This document shows, in pieces, positions 17,502 through 27,113 of a stretch of 64,000 bases of DNA. Position numbers and translations under genes: made by a program. The notes below the pieces were generated by a model. The model searched no databases, had not been told where the DNA came from, and saw only the letters and a list, made by a program, of their open reading frames with translations. The first letter of the stretch is position 1. The number at the start of each line of letters is the position of its first letter. The stretch covers positions 2,537,501-2,601,500 of the forward strand of contig NZ_PHTY01000001.1 of assembly GCF_002813135.1 (NCBI RefSeq), written 5' to 3'. The stretch is from Ulvibacter sp. MAR_2010_11 (GTDB lineage Bacteria; Bacteroidota; Bacteroidia; Flavobacteriales; Flavobacteriaceae).

Positions 17502-20411
17502 TTAAATGAGGGCTCGCCTTAAAATAGTAACCGGATGTAAGGCCTCACGATTGGTTCCATCTTTAATTTGATGTCTGCAGCTGGTGCCGTTCGCAGCAAT
17601 GATAACATCATTCGGAGCCTTTCTAATTGCGGGAAAGAGTTTTAATTCGCCTATCTGCATGCTCACCTCATAATGTTCTTTTTCGTATCCGAAACTTCCT
17701 GCCATGCCGCAACACCCGGAGGTAATAATGGTTGGAGCGTAATTTTGCGGCAGGTTTAAAATATCGAACGTCACTTTCTGATTGCTCATTGCTTTTTGAT
17801 GACAATGTGTATGAATTTTAATGGCTTTTGCTTTGGAAGTGAACTGTGCGGAGGTAATTCTTCCTTTTTTTATTTCTGAAGCTAAAAATTCTTCAATTAG
17901 AAAGGTGTTTTTTGCAATCGTTTCGGCTGAGTCAAAATCGTCTGCCAGACGAAGGTATTCGTCCCTGAAACCCAATATAGCCGAAGGTTCTATCCCCAGC
18001 AACGGGGTATTTTCAGAAATCTTATTTTTTAGAAATGCAACATTGGTGTTGATGTGAGTCTTGGCCTCCTTCAAAAAACCTTTGGACAATAACGCTCGAG
18101 CACTATCTAAATGATCGACAACAGAAACATTATATCCCAAGTCCACTAATAATTCGAAAGCATCATTGGCGAGTGGAGCTTCTAAGTAGTTACTGAATTC
18201 GTCAATAAATAAAATTATACTCTCATTGTTAGCAACTATTTGATTTACTTTACTTTTGTGTAGTTTACTGAAAGTTTTACTTGATATTTTTGGAAGACTG
18301 CGTTGTTTTGCTATTCCACCAATGGATTTTATCAGATTTGACGAAATCGAATTGCTAAACATCCAATTTGAAATCTTTGGGAATTGTGAAGCTTTTTTGT
18401 TGTAGACACTGCTCTTTGCAAATAGGGTATCGGCTCTAGTCGCTCCGTTTGCTTGATTATATTGATACAAAAATTCCAGTTTTGCCGTTGCAATATCCAC
18501 ATTACTGGGACATTCCGAAGCACAGGCTTTGCAACTTAAACAAAGGTCGAAAACCTCTTTAAGCTCCTCAGAATCGAATTTATTAATTGCTTCGTTATGC
18601 GTTAATACCTCTCTCAAGGCATTGGCGCGTGCTCTGGTTGTATCTTTCTCGTTTTTAGTGGCCTGATAGCTGGGACACATCGTGCCTTCCTGATGGTGTG
18701 ATTTTCGGCAGTCTCCGCTTCCATTGCATTTTTCAGCCAATCGCAGTATACCTTCCGAATCCTTAAAATCCAGCAATGTTTGAATATCGGGTTCTACCCT
18801 ATTCCCTTCATACCGAAGGGATTCGTCCATTTTATAGGCCTTGACAATTTTACCCGGATTTAAGATATTTTGAGGATCAAACGCTTTTTTGATTCTTTCC
18901 AGAATTGCATAGTTATTTTCACCAATGAGCATTGGTAAAAACTCGGCTCGTACAATTCCGTCTCCGTGTTCTCCTGAAAAAGATCCCTTGTATTTTTTTG
19001 TTAGTTTAGCTACATCGGTCGTGATTTTTCTAAAAAATTCAACCCCTTCCTTTTCCTTCAAATTTAAAATAGGTCTTAAATGCAACTCTCCTGCTCCGGC
19101 ATGTGCGTAATACACGGCCTTCTGATTGTATTTCTGCATCAAAGCCGTAAATTCTCCTATAAAAGCAGGCAAGTCGGGTAAGGCAACGGCTGTATCTTCA
19201 ATACAGGCTACCGCCTTGTTATCGCCTATCATATTTCCCAATAGTCCCAATCCTGCTTTGCGCAGTTCCATCGCCATGACAATAGCTTCGCCTTTTAAGA
19301 CCGGAGTTGCATAGCTTAAGCCAGATGCAGCCAGGGAATTGAGTAATGCTTCGGTTTGGGTATTTAAATCTGCTTCGGTATCTGCCTTCAATTCAAGTAA
19401 TAAAAGCGCTCGGGGTGTTCCTTCCACAAAAAAGCGATAGGCTTCGTATTTTTTATTCTTTTTGGTACAATCCAAAATCACATCGTCCATGAGCTCACAG
19501 GTGTACAGATTGTGGCTCATAACATTATTTACGTCGTTCAGACAATTTTCAAGAGTATTGTAATGAGTAGCGACAATTGCAGTATGTGAAGGAGGAAGAT
19601 CGTCCAATTGCAGTGTGATCTCGGTAGTAAAGGCAAGTGTACCCTCACTTCCGCAGAGCAGAGAACAAATGTTTATTTCTTTTTCAGCAGCGCTAAAAAC
19701 ATTGGTAGGGAGCAAAGAATCTATGGCATAACCCGTATTTCGTCTGTGAATTTCAGGTTTGGGAAATTCTTTCCGTATTTCTTCCTGAATATCTATGGGA
19801 GATAATTCATTGAATAGAGTCTTATATATGTCCCCTTCAAGCGTATTCGACGCCATTTTATCTTTAAACCCTTCTTCTGAAAGTGCATTAAACGTAACTT
19901 CTTCTCCATTTGAAAGAATGGTTTTTAACTGCAACACCTTATCCCGGGTCACTCCATACTGAATTGAAGTTGTTCCGCTGGAATTGTTGCCTACCATCCC
20001 TCCTATCATGCACCTGTTGGAAGTTGATGTATTAGGCCCGAAAAAAAGTCCGTAAGGCTCTAAAAACGTATTTAATTCATCCCGAATGACTCCCGGGTGC
20101 ACAGTGACCGTCTTATTTTTTTCGTCTACCGAAATTATTTCAGTGAAATATCTGGAAACATCTACCACAATACCTTCTCCCACACATTGCCCCGCTAGTG
20201 ATGTGCCGGCCGTTCTGGGAATTAATGAAGTATTGTTTATTGAAGCAAATTGTATAAGTTGCTTAATCCCTTTTGAAGTTTTGGGATATGCTACGGCCAA
20301 CGGTAATATTCTGTATACTGATGCATCGGTGGCGTACAATAATCTATGGAGATTATCCATGTGGAAATCCCCATCAAATATGGCCTTAAAATTAATAAGC
20401 TGTTGCTTCAT
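17502..20411 (-). CDS. FAD-linked oxidase fused to Fe-S/CCG domains (D-lactate/2-hydroxyacid dehydrogenase-like)
   Basis: A 969-aa protein. The N-terminal FAD_binding_4 domain has IPRTAGTSLAGQCVGEGIVVD near residue 61 and GGMVGNNSSGTTSIQYG. A GlcD-type FAD-oxidase C-terminal domain follows (about 200-530, with YAHAGAGELHLRPILNLK and SGEHGDGIVRAEFLP). A ferredoxin-like region follows with cysteines in CNGSGDCRKSHHQ and CLSCKACASECP. The C-terminal CCG domain includes HTHCHQKAM and TSGCCGMAGSFGYEKEHYE. This combines GlcD- and GlcF/GlpC-like parts in one chain and should oxidise a D-2-hydroxyacid, passing electrons to quinone. A good promoter lies 11 bases upstream of the start. Confidence 0.92.
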   Translation of the reverse strand: MKQQLINFKAIFDGDFHMDNLHRLLYATDASVYRILPLAVAYPKTSKGIKQLIQFASINNTSLIPRTAGTSLAGQCVGEGIVVDVSRYFTEIISVDEKNKTVTVHPGVIRDELNTFLEPYGLFFGPNTSTSNRCMIGGMVGNNSSGTTSIQYGVTRDKVLQLKTILSNGEEVTFNALSEEGFKDKMASNTLEGDIYKTLFNELSPIDIQEEIRKEFPKPEIHRRNTGYAIDSLLPTNVFSAAEKEINICSLLCGSEGTLAFTTEITLQLDDLPPSHTAIVATHYNTLENCLNDVNNVMSHNLYTCELMDDVILDCTKKNKKYEAYRFFVEGTPRALLLLELKADTEADLNTQTEALLNSLAASGLSYATPVLKGEAIVMAMELRKAGLGLLGNMIGDNKAVACIEDTAVALPDLPAFIGEFTALMQKYNQKAVYYAHAGAGELHLRPILNLKEKEGVEFFRKITTDVAKLTKKYKGSFSGEHGDGIVRAEFLPMLIGENNYAILERIKKAFDPQNILNPGKIVKAYKMDESLRYEGNRVEPDIQTLLDFKDSEGILRLAEKCNGSGDCRKSHHQEGTMCPSYQATKNEKDTTRARANALREVLTHNEAINKFDSEELKEVFDLCLSCKACASECPSNVDIATAKLEFLYQYNQANGATRADTLFAKSSVYNKKASQFPKISNWMFSNSISSNLIKSIGGIAKQRSLPKISSKTFSKLHKSKVNQIVANNESIILFIDEFSNYLEAPLANDAFELLVDLGYNVSVVDHLDSARALLSKGFLKEAKTHINTNVAFLKNKISENTPLLGIEPSAILGFRDEYLRLADDFDSAETIAKNTFLIEEFLASEIKKGRITSAQFTSKAKAIKIHTHCHQKAMSNQKVTFDILNLPQNYAPTIITSGCCGMAGSFGYEKEHYEVSMQIGELKLFPAIRKAPNDVIIAANGTSCRHQIKDGTNREALHPVTILRRALI

Positions 20412-20422
20412 CTTGCGAAATC

Positions 20423-20455
20423 CAAAAATAACAATCCTTTAGTCTTTTTAACAAA
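20423..20455 (-). promoter_or_regulatory. Promoter TTTG-N21-TATTTTTG for the FAD/Fe-S oxidase
   Basis: On the - strand a TTTG (20455-20452) is followed after 21 bases by TATTTTTG (20430-20423). This matches the Bacteroidota sigma-A promoter in sequence and spacing. The ATG at 20411 begins 11 bases after the -7 box, so the mRNA would have a leader of only a few bases. Confidence 0.65.
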
Positions 20456-20553
20456 ACATTCTGTAAAGTGCCCATAAAGTTAGTAGGCTATTAACATTTA
20501 GCAATACTTAATACAACTATTTTTACCATGTTAACAAACTTAAACAAACAATT

Positions 20554-21045
20554 ATGAAAAAGACCCTATTATTAGTACTTACTGTTGTAGCGTTTGCGTT
20601 GCAAGCGGAAGCCCAAACCATTTCTAAAAATGCAATTGGATTGCGTTTAGGAGATAGTGACGGATTCGGAACCGAAGTGAGTTATCAAAGAGCAGTTGGA
20701 GATAATAATAACCGACTCGAATTCGATTTGGGATGGCGCAGTCATAAAAATTTCGACGCCTACAGATTGACCGGATTGTACCATTGGGTTTGGAATATTG
20801 ACGGTGGTTTTAATTGGTATGTTGGTCCCGGTCTTGGAGTTGCTCAGGTAAATTTCGATGACGATTTTGGTGATTTCGATGACGATACCGAAACGTATGT
20901 GTATGCCGCAGGGGATATTGGTATTGAATACGATTTTGATTTTCCTTTGTTGCTATCGTTGGATTTCAGACCTGAATTCGGATTTGGAAACTACAATGAC
21001 GATATCGATTTTGATATAGCTTTAGGTATAAGATACCAGTTTTAG
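20554..21045 (+). CDS. Outer-membrane beta-barrel protein, small
   Basis: A 163-aa protein with a clear signal peptide (MKKTLLLVLTVVAFALQAEA, cleavage near residue 21). The rest is alternating hydrophobic/polar strands typical of an eight-stranded barrel: AIGLRLGDSDGFGTEVSYQRA, FDLGWRSHKNFDAYRLTGLYHW, and a C-terminal strand ending in Phe (FDIALGIRYQF). An acidic loop (DDDFGDFDDDTE) could bind cations. Role unknown. It stands alone with its own terminator. Confidence 0.82.
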   Translation: MKKTLLLVLTVVAFALQAEAQTISKNAIGLRLGDSDGFGTEVSYQRAVGDNNNRLEFDLGWRSHKNFDAYRLTGLYHWVWNIDGGFNWYVGPGLGVAQVNFDDDFGDFDDDTETYVYAAGDIGIEYDFDFPLLLSLDFRPEFGFGNYNDDIDFDIALGIRYQF

Positions 21046-21073
21046 TAAAAATAATTTTATTATAGTCTTATTG

Positions 21074-21100
21074 AACCTCACTGAAAAGTGGGGTTTTTTA
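21074..21100 (+). terminator. Rho-independent terminator after the beta-barrel gene
   Basis: AACCTCACT-GAAA-AGTGGGGTT forms a nine-pair stem (one G-T) with a GAAA tetraloop followed by a T-run. Confidence 0.85.
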
Positions 21101-21152
21101 TTTGAAATAAATTGAAAAATTAATTTCTGTTATTCGAATTAGAAGAGGCAAA

Positions 21153-22283
21153 TTAAATGACCATATTTGTCGCCTTTTCATACACTTCTTCATACAAAGG
21201 AACGATATTCTTGGTGTCGAATTTTTTGGCAGATTCTCTGGCCTGTAATTTAAATTGTTTCAGTGTTTCATCATTTTTCAGAATATGTAAACCATTGGCG
21301 GCCATTTCGTCTACGTTGCCTACATCACTCAAAAAACCGCTAATTCCTTGCACATTCACTTCGGCTAAACCGCCTGTATTGCTGGAAATCACGGGAACTC
21401 CGCATGCCATTGCTTCCAAGGCAGCCAAACCAAAACTTTCCTTTTCCGAAGGCAATAAAAATAAATCGGTAAAACACAAAATTTTATCAATTTCACTGCT
21501 ATTACCTAAAAATAGCACCTTTTTCTGAATCCCTTTCTCTCGGCAAAGTTGCTCACAACGTTCCTTTTCGGGGCCTTCTCCAACAATAATTAATTTGGCC
21601 GGAATCTCCTTTTGAATACGGTCAAAAATTTCAATTACATCGGTGACGCGCTTTACCGGACGTAAGTTACTTATGTGAGTGATGATTCGCTCATACGGTT
21701 CTGCCATAAGATCACGCTGGCAATCGGTAAAAGTTTTGCTGTGTTTGGTGATTTCTATGAAATTGGGCACCACGTCAATCTCTCTGGTAATATCGAACAG
21801 TCGTAAGGTATCTTCCTTTAAACTTTCAGAAACTGAAGTAACCACTTCACTTTGATTGATACTAAAAGTTACTGCAGGTTTGTAGAACGGATGATTTCCA
21901 ACCAGTGTAATATCTGTGCCGTGTAAGGTGGTGACCATGGGAATGAAAATTCCTTCTTCGGCCAGCATTTTCTTCGCCATATAGCCCGCATATGCGTGGG
22001 GAATAGCATAATGAACGTGTAGTAAATCGATCCCGTACAATTTCACCATATCTACCAACTTACTGGACAGAGCCAGCTCATAGGGTTGGTAATGAAATAA
22101 GGGATAATCGGGTACCGATACCTCATGATAATGTATGTTGTGGGAAATTAATTCGAGCCGCACCGGTTGTTTGTAGGTTATAAAATGAATTTCATGTCCG
22201 CGCTCCGCCAGTGCAATACCTAATTCGGTGGCGACAACTCCACTTCCTCCAAACGTGGGATAACAAACAATGGCAATTTTCAT
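21153..22283 (-). CDS. bshA: N-acetyl-alpha-D-glucosaminyl L-malate synthase (bacillithiol pathway)
   Basis: A 376-aa GT4 glycosyltransferase. The N-terminus MKIAIVCYPTFGGSGVVATE is diagnostic for BshA, followed by HVHYAIPHAYAGYMAKK, TLHGTDITLVGNHPFY and the C-terminal donor-binding ESFGLAALEAMACGVPVI. It joins GlcNAc from UDP-GlcNAc to L-malate, the first step to bacillithiol, the main low-molecular-weight thiol of Firmicutes and many Bacteroidota. The later genes bshB and bshC are not in this window. It follows the GH3/serine-hydrolase gene's promoter region and is transcribed in the same direction. Confidence 0.95.
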   Translation of the reverse strand: MKIAIVCYPTFGGSGVVATELGIALAERGHEIHFITYKQPVRLELISHNIHYHEVSVPDYPLFHYQPYELALSSKLVDMVKLYGIDLLHVHYAIPHAYAGYMAKKMLAEEGIFIPMVTTLHGTDITLVGNHPFYKPAVTFSINQSEVVTSVSESLKEDTLRLFDITREIDVVPNFIEITKHSKTFTDCQRDLMAEPYERIITHISNLRPVKRVTDVIEIFDRIQKEIPAKLIIVGEGPEKERCEQLCREKGIQKKVLFLGNSSEIDKILCFTDLFLLPSEKESFGLAALEAMACGVPVISSNTGGLAEVNVQGISGFLSDVGNVDEMAANGLHILKNDETLKQFKLQARESAKKFDTKNIVPLYEEVYEKATNMVI

Positions 22284-22387
22284 AGATGTCTTTTTTTTAT
22301 GGATGCTACCAAATTATGTCTAAAGGTAGTCTGAAATGTAATTGGAACATTTCAAATTGCATTGAAATTTTTAATGCCCCTATACTT

Positions 22388-25318
22388 TTATTTTATGTTT
22401 CGCACCTCAATTGCGTCATAGATTGCCTGCTGAATATTACTTCGTAAGTCACTACTTATCAAATTTCTATTTTCTGCATTGGGATAGGTTCTATTAGACA
22501 AAAACACATACACAATCTCCTCATCGGGATCGGCCCAGGTAAATGTACCTGTAAAGCCGCTATGTCCGAAGCTATTTCTAGACACACAGCCACAGGTAGG
22601 TCCGGAATCACCCAATTGAGGCTTGTCGAACCCAACACCTCTTCTCACCTGTTTTTTGCAATAATAGCAATTATTAAAGGCATCAAAAGTTTCAGGTCTA
22701 AAATAGCGTGTGCCACCATAAAATCCTTTCCACAGATACATCTGCATTATTTTCGCTACATCGTTGGCATTGCTGAAGAGTCCCGCATGACCACTTACTC
22801 CTCCCATCATGGCAGCGCCCTGGTCATGCACATAGCCATGTATTTTTTGCATTCGGAACGTACTGTCCTCCTCGGTAGGAACGATATCAATTTTTGAGAA
22901 TTTTTCAAGAGGAAGATAGGTGGTATAATTTGCGCCTAACGATTCGTATAAATTGCGCTGTACAAGTGTTTCAAGGGATGTTCCATAGAATTCTTCCAAG
23001 TATTTTTTCAGAATATAATAGGGCAAATCGCTATATTTATAGCTGACCTTCGGCAGTAAATTACTTTTCCTGATTTTTTCAAAGATGCTGTCCTGATAGT
23101 CTTTTCGCATATATAAATCTTCGGCAACTTTCAAACTGAATTTTTCACTATAAGAAGTTGCATAGTATTTAGAGCTAGGCCTTTTTGTTACAGAATCCAA
23201 CGTTTTGGTGTAAAAAGGAATCCATGCTTGCAATCCGGCGTGGTGCATTAGCATATCCTGAAGGGTAATCGTTGCTTTGTTGGAATTTGCATACTCCGGA
23301 AGCATTTCAAAAAGCTTGGTATCCATATAAAGCACATCTCTGTCTGCTAACTCCATAATCATGGGTAAGGTGGCCAGAATTTTCGTCAAGGATGCCACAT
23401 CGTACACATCGTTATCTTTTACCGAATTTAAGTTCTCCTGTGTATGATACCCAAAGTTCTTGGAGTAAATCACCTTCCCTTTTCTAGCAACTAAAATTTG
23501 CATTCCGGGAGTCATATTTCCATAAATTCCTATTCTCGCAAGGGAATCTATTTTTTCAAGCTTTTTACTGTTCACACCCACACTTTCCGGTGTTCCATAT
23601 TGTAAACGTCGTGTTGGAATAGTTTCTATCGAAGTATGAAGTGGAAAATTTGTGCCAAGGGATACCGGTAATTGACCTTTCGCTGCTCTAGCACCAAAAA
23701 TTACCTGTGCTGAAAGCTCCTGAGCAATTTTACTGTTTTGATACGACAGTACCAGGCCTTCGAAATTCAGTGCGTTTGGTAGATCCAGTAGCGCATACGG
23801 CCTAGCGAACACATCAAGAATTACCTTGTTGGTTTTGGCAATTTCTGAAATCCATTCTATTTCTTTCTCCTCTAAATTATAACTCTTCCACGGATTAGCA
23901 TTCGATTTATGAAACCCAATAATGGTGTAATCGTATTTTTCAAGTATCTGAAGGTATTCTAATAAATCATTCGCTTTTACCCAATCAATCTTCGCATATT
24001 TTTGCAATTGATTTAAAAAATCCTTCCCATCATCATCCCCAAAGTTTATGTAGGCAATTTTTTTATTCTGAAGGTCTTTTATTGGGAGGATCTCATTGTC
24101 ATTTTTCAAGACTGTAAGGGCATTCTCCATTGCATTTTCATACAATGTGTCGTCTACAACCGAGTTTAAATTCTCTATTATTGAAGTTGTGTCGATTGGT
24201 TTGTATTTATTAAGTCCTACTTTATATTTTGCAAAGAGGATCTTTTTGACCGAATGTACAAGTCGTTCTTCTGTAATAATTCCTTCTATATATGCATTTA
24301 CCAATAGTTCATGTGCCTTGGGAATATCTTCAGAAATTAATAAAACATCATTCCCCGCTAAAAATGCTGCCAGATCTATCTCTCCGGGCTCTTTAAAATT
24401 GGCCGCACCTTTCATATTTAAGGCATCCGTAAATATAAGTCCGTTGAAGCCCAACTCCCCTTTTAGCAAATCGGTTACGATTGCTGTTGAAATCGAAGAT
24501 GGAAAATTGGGACGTAGTTCCAAAGAGGGTACATTGAGATGTGCCACCATCACACTGCTAAGTCCGCCGCTAATTAACTTACGGTACGGGTATAACTCAA
24601 TACTATCTATCCGTTGTTTAGAAAAAGTGATAGTTGGTAAGGTTTTATGAGAATCGGTATCGGTATCCCCATGTCCGGGGAAGTGTTTGGCATTGGCCAG
24701 TACGCCGGCAGCTTGCATCCCTTTCATAAAGGCAAGGGACTTTGCTGTGACATCGTCTTTGTCTTCACCAAAAGAACGGTTACCAATAATCGGGTTTTTT
24801 GGATTGGTATTAATATCTACCACCGGAGCAAAATTTATATGCACTCCCAACCGTTTGGAATGTTCTCCTATTCGTTTCCCAACCTTTTCAATAATGCTGT
24901 TATCCTTTATGGCCCCAAGCGTCATATTCCAGGGATATGCGAAGGTAGAGTCCAATCGCATTGCCAGCCCCCATTCGGCATCCATTCCCACTAGTAATGG
25001 CACTTTCGAAAGATCCTGAAATTCGTTATTTAGTTTTGCCTGTCTCTTTGGACCTCCTTTCGAAAAAATTACCCCACCAATGTATTGGTTCTTAATTAGG
25101 TCTTTAACTTTATCGGTTTTGGAAGTAGGATCGCTGGAAAATACATCTACCATAAACAACTGCCCTATTTTTTCCTGAAGGGACATATTGGTATAGATAC
25201 TATCTACCCATTTTTGTTGTTTTGGGAGGTCTTTTTCTACTAATAACGGATTAATTTGCTGTGAAAATACAGGAAGTAAAACCCATGCAAAAAGTGAGGT
25301 TGCAAGCAATTTTTTCAT
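22388..25318 (-). CDS. GH3 beta-N-acetylhexosaminidase fused to a beta-lactamase-fold serine hydrolase
   Basis: A 976-aa exported protein with a signal peptide of about 19 residues (ending PVFSQ). Residues about 35-390 are a GH3 NagZ-type domain with the catalytic His loop KHFPGHGDTD at 211-220 and nucleophile Asp in FTDALNMKG (about 298). Residues 400-570 are a GH3 C-terminal domain. Residues 585-976 are a class C beta-lactamase/esterase domain with SLTK at 643-646, YSD at 762-764 and a third box HSGFTGT. It probably trims muropeptides or peptidoglycan in the periplasm, combining sugar and peptide/ester cleavage. The fusion recurs in Bacteroidota. Confidence 0.92.
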   Translation of the reverse strand: MKKLLATSLFAWVLLPVFSQQINPLLVEKDLPKQQKWVDSIYTNMSLQEKIGQLFMVDVFSSDPTSKTDKVKDLIKNQYIGGVIFSKGGPKRQAKLNNEFQDLSKVPLLVGMDAEWGLAMRLDSTFAYPWNMTLGAIKDNSIIEKVGKRIGEHSKRLGVHINFAPVVDINTNPKNPIIGNRSFGEDKDDVTAKSLAFMKGMQAAGVLANAKHFPGHGDTDTDSHKTLPTITFSKQRIDSIELYPYRKLISGGLSSVMVAHLNVPSLELRPNFPSSISTAIVTDLLKGELGFNGLIFTDALNMKGAANFKEPGEIDLAAFLAGNDVLLISEDIPKAHELLVNAYIEGIITEERLVHSVKKILFAKYKVGLNKYKPIDTTSIIENLNSVVDDTLYENAMENALTVLKNDNEILPIKDLQNKKIAYINFGDDDGKDFLNQLQKYAKIDWVKANDLLEYLQILEKYDYTIIGFHKSNANPWKSYNLEEKEIEWISEIAKTNKVILDVFARPYALLDLPNALNFEGLVLSYQNSKIAQELSAQVIFGARAAKGQLPVSLGTNFPLHTSIETIPTRRLQYGTPESVGVNSKKLEKIDSLARIGIYGNMTPGMQILVARKGKVIYSKNFGYHTQENLNSVKDNDVYDVASLTKILATLPMIMELADRDVLYMDTKLFEMLPEYANSNKATITLQDMLMHHAGLQAWIPFYTKTLDSVTKRPSSKYYATSYSEKFSLKVAEDLYMRKDYQDSIFEKIRKSNLLPKVSYKYSDLPYYILKKYLEEFYGTSLETLVQRNLYESLGANYTTYLPLEKFSKIDIVPTEEDSTFRMQKIHGYVHDQGAAMMGGVSGHAGLFSNANDVAKIMQMYLWKGFYGGTRYFRPETFDAFNNCYYCKKQVRRGVGFDKPQLGDSGPTCGCVSRNSFGHSGFTGTFTWADPDEEIVYVFLSNRTYPNAENRNLISSDLRSNIQQAIYDAIEVRNIK

Positions 25319-25337
25319 ACATCGAAAGATACAAAAA

Positions 25338-25823
25338 CTATGCTAAAAATCGGCTGTGCCAACTATCTTTGGCAGGAACTTCCCAATGCTCTAAATATTC
25401 GGCTTTTGTATTCACCAAATTATTAAAAACGACCGTATTAGGAGAAACAGAACGATCTTTGGCCATTTTTTTGAAATCGGACAAAGGTTTATAGGCGATA
25501 TAGTCCCCGGTATAAAAAGTTACATTCATCTTATCAAGCAGTTCAATACTGAATTCTTTTTCCAGCGACTGAATAAAATGTACCGAAGCATCTATGCTAC
25601 AACCCGAGGCCGAAGCATTGGCCTGGTTGAGTCCAATTACAATAAAGCGGTTGTATTTTACTTCAAGCCCGGCCTCCAAATTGGCGCCATGTGCTGTCCA
25701 CTGTTCTAAAAAAGCGCTGGTCTTTTCTTCAATAAGCGCAACTTCTTCATTCGATAATTTTCTATTTGCCTGATATACCCACACTCGGGAATCGTCGGGG
25801 AGGTTTTTAAAATCTGTCAACAT
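25338..25823 (-). CDS. Conserved Bacteroidota protein of unknown function (161 aa)
   Basis: A 161-aa soluble protein (MLTDFKNLPDDSRVWVYQAN). Two conserved-looking blocks are NEEVALIEEKTSAFLEQWTAHGANL and ASASGCSIDASVHFIQSLE. Relatives are often labelled 'ABC transporter ATPase', but there is no Walker A, signature or Walker B motif, so I reject that name. It is the last gene of a - strand run after the CCG-domain Fe-S protein, two bases away, suggesting co-translation. Function unknown. Confidence 0.75.
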   Translation of the reverse strand: MLTDFKNLPDDSRVWVYQANRKLSNEEVALIEEKTSAFLEQWTAHGANLEAGLEVKYNRFIVIGLNQANASASGCSIDASVHFIQSLEKEFSIELLDKMNVTFYTGDYIAYKPLSDFKKMAKDRSVSPNTVVFNNLVNTKAEYLEHWEVPAKDSWHSRFLA

Positions 25824-25825
25824 CT

Positions 25826-26617
25826 TTATAAATCTTCAGCATTTGCAATCATTTCGGCTACATCCATTACTTGTATTTCGCCTTCTTTTTCTTTTCCTTT
25901 TACTCCATCGGTAAGCATGGTATTGCAAAACGGACAACCGGCTGCAATAATGTTGGGTTGTGTTTCGATGGCCTCTTCAGTACGTTCAATATTAATATCT
26001 TTCGCTCCGGCTTCGGGTTCTTTAAACATTTGCGCTCCACCTGCTCCACAGCACAATCCACGTGTTTTACAACGCTTCATTTCGACTAATTCTACTTCTA
26101 ATTTCTGAAGCAGATCTCGAGGTGCTTCGTATTCGCCATTCGCCCGCCCTAAATAGCACGGATCGTGGAAAGTAATACGTTTTCCTTTAAACTTGCCTCC
26201 TTCAACTTTCAATCTGCCTTCGTTTAAAAGTGATTTTAAAAACTGAGTGTGGTGCATTACTTCGTAATTTCCACCGAGCTCCGGGTATTCGTTTTTTATT
26301 GTATTGAAGCAGTGCGGACAAGCAGTAACAATCTTTTTTATTTCGTAAGCATTTAAAACTTCTATATTCCCCATGGCTTGCATTTGGAACAGAAACTCGT
26401 TTCCTGCTCTTTTCGCAGGATCTCCGGTACAACTCTCTTCGGTTCCTAGAACCGCAAAATCTACATTGGCTTTGTGTAATAATTTTACAAAGGCCTTGGT
26501 AATTTTCTTGGCTCTGTCGTCAAAACTTCCGGCGCAACCTACCCAAAACAATACTTCGGGTTGCTTTCCTTCTGCCATAAATTCTGCCATTGTGGGTACT
26601 TTTATTGTCTCGCTCAT
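25826..26617 (-). CDS. CCG-domain Fe-S protein (HdrB/GlpC/LutA-like)
   Basis: A 263-aa soluble protein with two cysteine-rich CCG-type blocks: ACPHCFNTIKNEYPELGG with FHDPCYLGRANGEY, then TRGLCCGAGGAQMFKE and AAGCPFCNTMLTDG, plus an N-terminal WVGCAGSFDDR. Such domains bind an unusual [4Fe-4S] cluster and act as redox subunits in heterodisulfide-reductase-like and lactate-oxidising complexes. The 440-aa membrane Fe-S protein at 28036 is the natural partner. Electron donor and acceptor are unknown. Confidence 0.9.
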   Translation of the reverse strand: MSETIKVPTMAEFMAEGKQPEVLFWVGCAGSFDDRAKKITKAFVKLLHKANVDFAVLGTEESCTGDPAKRAGNEFLFQMQAMGNIEVLNAYEIKKIVTACPHCFNTIKNEYPELGGNYEVMHHTQFLKSLLNEGRLKVEGGKFKGKRITFHDPCYLGRANGEYEAPRDLLQKLEVELVEMKRCKTRGLCCGAGGAQMFKEPEAGAKDINIERTEEAIETQPNIIAAGCPFCNTMLTDGVKGKEKEGEIQVMDVAEMIANAEDL

Positions 26618-26626
26618 GTGTATAGC

Positions 26627-27061
26627 TTAATCTTTAAAAACCTGTATGGTCACCTCTTTTTCTACCAAATCGGTAAATTTTCCTCTATATCGGGTCGCTT
26701 TCACCAAATGGTTATCCACCCAATGATAATTTCCACCTCTGGGTTTGCCCATAAGAAGTGAATGGTATTTAAATCCGTGTTGATCCAACCATACTTCGGT
26801 AACTTCTCTGTGTTCTTCGGTTCTCGAAGTAAAAAAACAAATTATATGTCCTTGATCGTACCATTTGTTTAAGGTTTTCAATGCATCCGGAAACGGTTCG
26901 CAGGTTGCCATACGCTCCGGCTCCTCGTTGGGAATATCGTCGGTAATAGTTCCATCGATATCTATGAGGTAATTTTTAATATCCTTTGGCAGTACCGGAC
27001 TTACATGCGCCCCTGCCTCTACTTTATCATGCAGTAATTTTTCTACTTCGGTCTTCTTCAT
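26627..27061 (-). CDS. HAD-like phosphatase-fold protein
   Basis: A 144-aa protein from ATG 27061 (MKKTEVEKLL). An open extension to 27124 overlaps the upstream gene and is less likely. HAD motif I is DIDGTITDD (nucleophile Asp then Asp), motif II is FFTSRTEEHRE, and VDNH near MGKPRGGNYHWVDNHLV is the late acidic region. Relatives are often annotated 'phosphoheptose isomerase', which the sequence does not support. It lies in the Fe-S gene run; substrate unknown. Confidence 0.78.
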   Translation of the reverse strand: MKKTEVEKLLHDKVEAGAHVSPVLPKDIKNYLIDIDGTITDDIPNEEPERMATCEPFPDALKTLNKWYDQGHIICFFTSRTEEHREVTEVWLDQHGFKYHSLLMGKPRGGNYHWVDNHLVKATRYRGKFTDLVEKEVTIQVFKD

Positions 27062-27113
27062 GCTGCTAAATGCTTTTCTATTTTGATGGTTTATTAAATT
27101 ATCGTTCCTCCTG

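Noticed and set aside
25338-25823. ABC transporter ATPase
   Set aside because: Relatives carry this label, but there are no Walker A, signature or Walker B motifs.
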